From the NCBI GenBank assembly GCA_009746045.1, contig RPFO01000072.1, positions 590,105 to 654,104 on the forward strand: DNA of 64,000 nucleotides, written 5' to 3'. Positions 63,613 to 64,000 of the stretch are shown here, piece after piece. Numbering within the stretch: position 1 is the first letter of the stretch; each line of letters opens with the position of its first letter. The stretch comes from Mesostigma viride. Its lineage: Eukaryota; Streptophyta; Mesostigmatophyceae; Mesostigmatales; Mesostigmataceae. Under the pieces are notes generated by a model. It saw nothing but the letters and a program-made list of their open reading frames with translations. It was not told the DNA's origin and made no database searches. The position numbers and the translations under genes are program-made.

Positions 63613-64000
63613 GACGATAACGACGCTCAAAACACGCGCACGAACGAGGGGTAGCCCTCGCGAAGCCTAGCGGTCCGAATCCACTATACAATAATTAATC
63701 ACGACTCACTAAAGAAAACAAATCAGCCAAAGATTCGTTAAGCAACCAGCCGACCCTACAGGTCCCCACCTAACCTCAGCTGGTGCAACCAAACACGAAT
63801 CTTTGCAAGCAAGTCGTATAACACCTACAATTAATTTTCTCGGACCACTAATTAATAGCCACCGACCCTTATAAACAACCGGGTCATCCAAGGAAAATTC
63901 GGGCGAACAGGAAACCCTTTGTACAGGTCGAATCAGTCAGCCCATGTCGCAGACAGCCTTCCACATCCAGGCCAAGGCATAGCGGCCCTATCTTTCCCGC
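63613..64000. other. Right end of window, nothing recognised
   Basis: AT-balanced sequence with ATTAATTA words and no supported frame; may continue the virus-like region or return to host DNA. Confidence 0.4.

Noticed and set aside
63259-63691. Arg/Trp/Gly-rich minus-strand ORFs of 100-137 aa
   Set aside because: Mostly created by the 27-bp GC-rich repeats; only the last 18 codons are conserved with the palindrome and are reported separately.
1-64000. tRNA, rRNA, riboswitch or bacterial operon features
   Set aside because: Read for these on both strands; no cloverleaf, rRNA core or Shine-Dalgarno-linked operon was recognised.

Overview
This window is nuclear DNA from a eukaryote, most likely a green alga (chlorophyte). 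The evidence is GC-rich exons, GT-AG introns packed with minisatellites, a TGTAA-type polyadenylation signal, Copia and L1-type retroelements, and a virus-like segment. The species cannot be named from the sequence. No bacterial operon, rRNA, tRNA or CRISPR array was seen. Region 1 (1-19215, + strand): one large gene, which I identify as the homologue of TELO2/Tel2 (Telomere length regulation protein, TTT co-chaperone complex for PIKK kinases). I can chain 16 exons with consistent splice phases; the first continues past the left edge of the window. Its introns hold long minisatellites, including about 155 units of 25 bp (9774-13604) and about 54 units of 32 bp (17150-18872). Region 2 (19216-24360): non-coding DNA, a tandem array of roughly 515-bp units (20669-23160) with one unit rearranged, and simple repeats. 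Region 3 (24366-54305): nested retroelements. Two ORF1-only L1-like elements (24366-26600 on +, 49591-51597 on -), one 5'-truncated LINE ORF2 (51695-54305 on +) and one decayed LINE ORF2 on - split into two pieces (27720-28245 and 48326-49590). What splits it is a 20,080-bp LTR retroelement (28246-48325) with near-identical 617/618-bp LTRs and a 5-bp target duplication that lies exactly in the YADD codons of the LINE reverse transcriptase. This large element has a Copia-like gag, integrase, protease-like, RT and RNase H series, plus an extra ORF behind the 5' LTR. It is itself interrupted twice. A 4,988-bp non-autonomous gag-protease Copia element (33050-38037, TSD TGGAT) sits at the start of RT. 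A 7,242-bp gene cassette (39276-46517, 5-bp duplication TTTAG) sits in RNase H. In both cases removing the insert and one duplication restores the reading frame exactly. The 7.2-kb cassette carries four genes: two paralogous F-box-like genes and two cysteine-rich genes (one a clear RING/SIAH-like three-exon gene). The cysteine-rich pair share the same 3' end, and the units are separated by arrays of palindromic promoter-like sites. I see no transposase, LTR or clear terminal inverted repeats in it. This is my best candidate for an undescribed mobile system. Region 4 (54306-56754): an ACGT-rich block, one possible minus-strand gene piece and otherwise featureless DNA. Region 5 (56755-62810): a spacer-free 6.06-kb palindrome, two arms of about 3.03 kb meeting at about 59783. 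Each arm has small virus-like genes: a C/C/C/H zinc-motif protein, one-pass membrane proteins and a small basic protein. Each also has a non-coding zone full of inverted copies of a GAGAAG-CTATCC motif. Beyond the right arm (62811-64000) a diverged copy of the same motif zone appears. The palindrome could be a head-to-head terminal junction of a linear viral or Polinton-like genome, or a long-read assembly artefact; the two arms differ by a few substitutions and indels.
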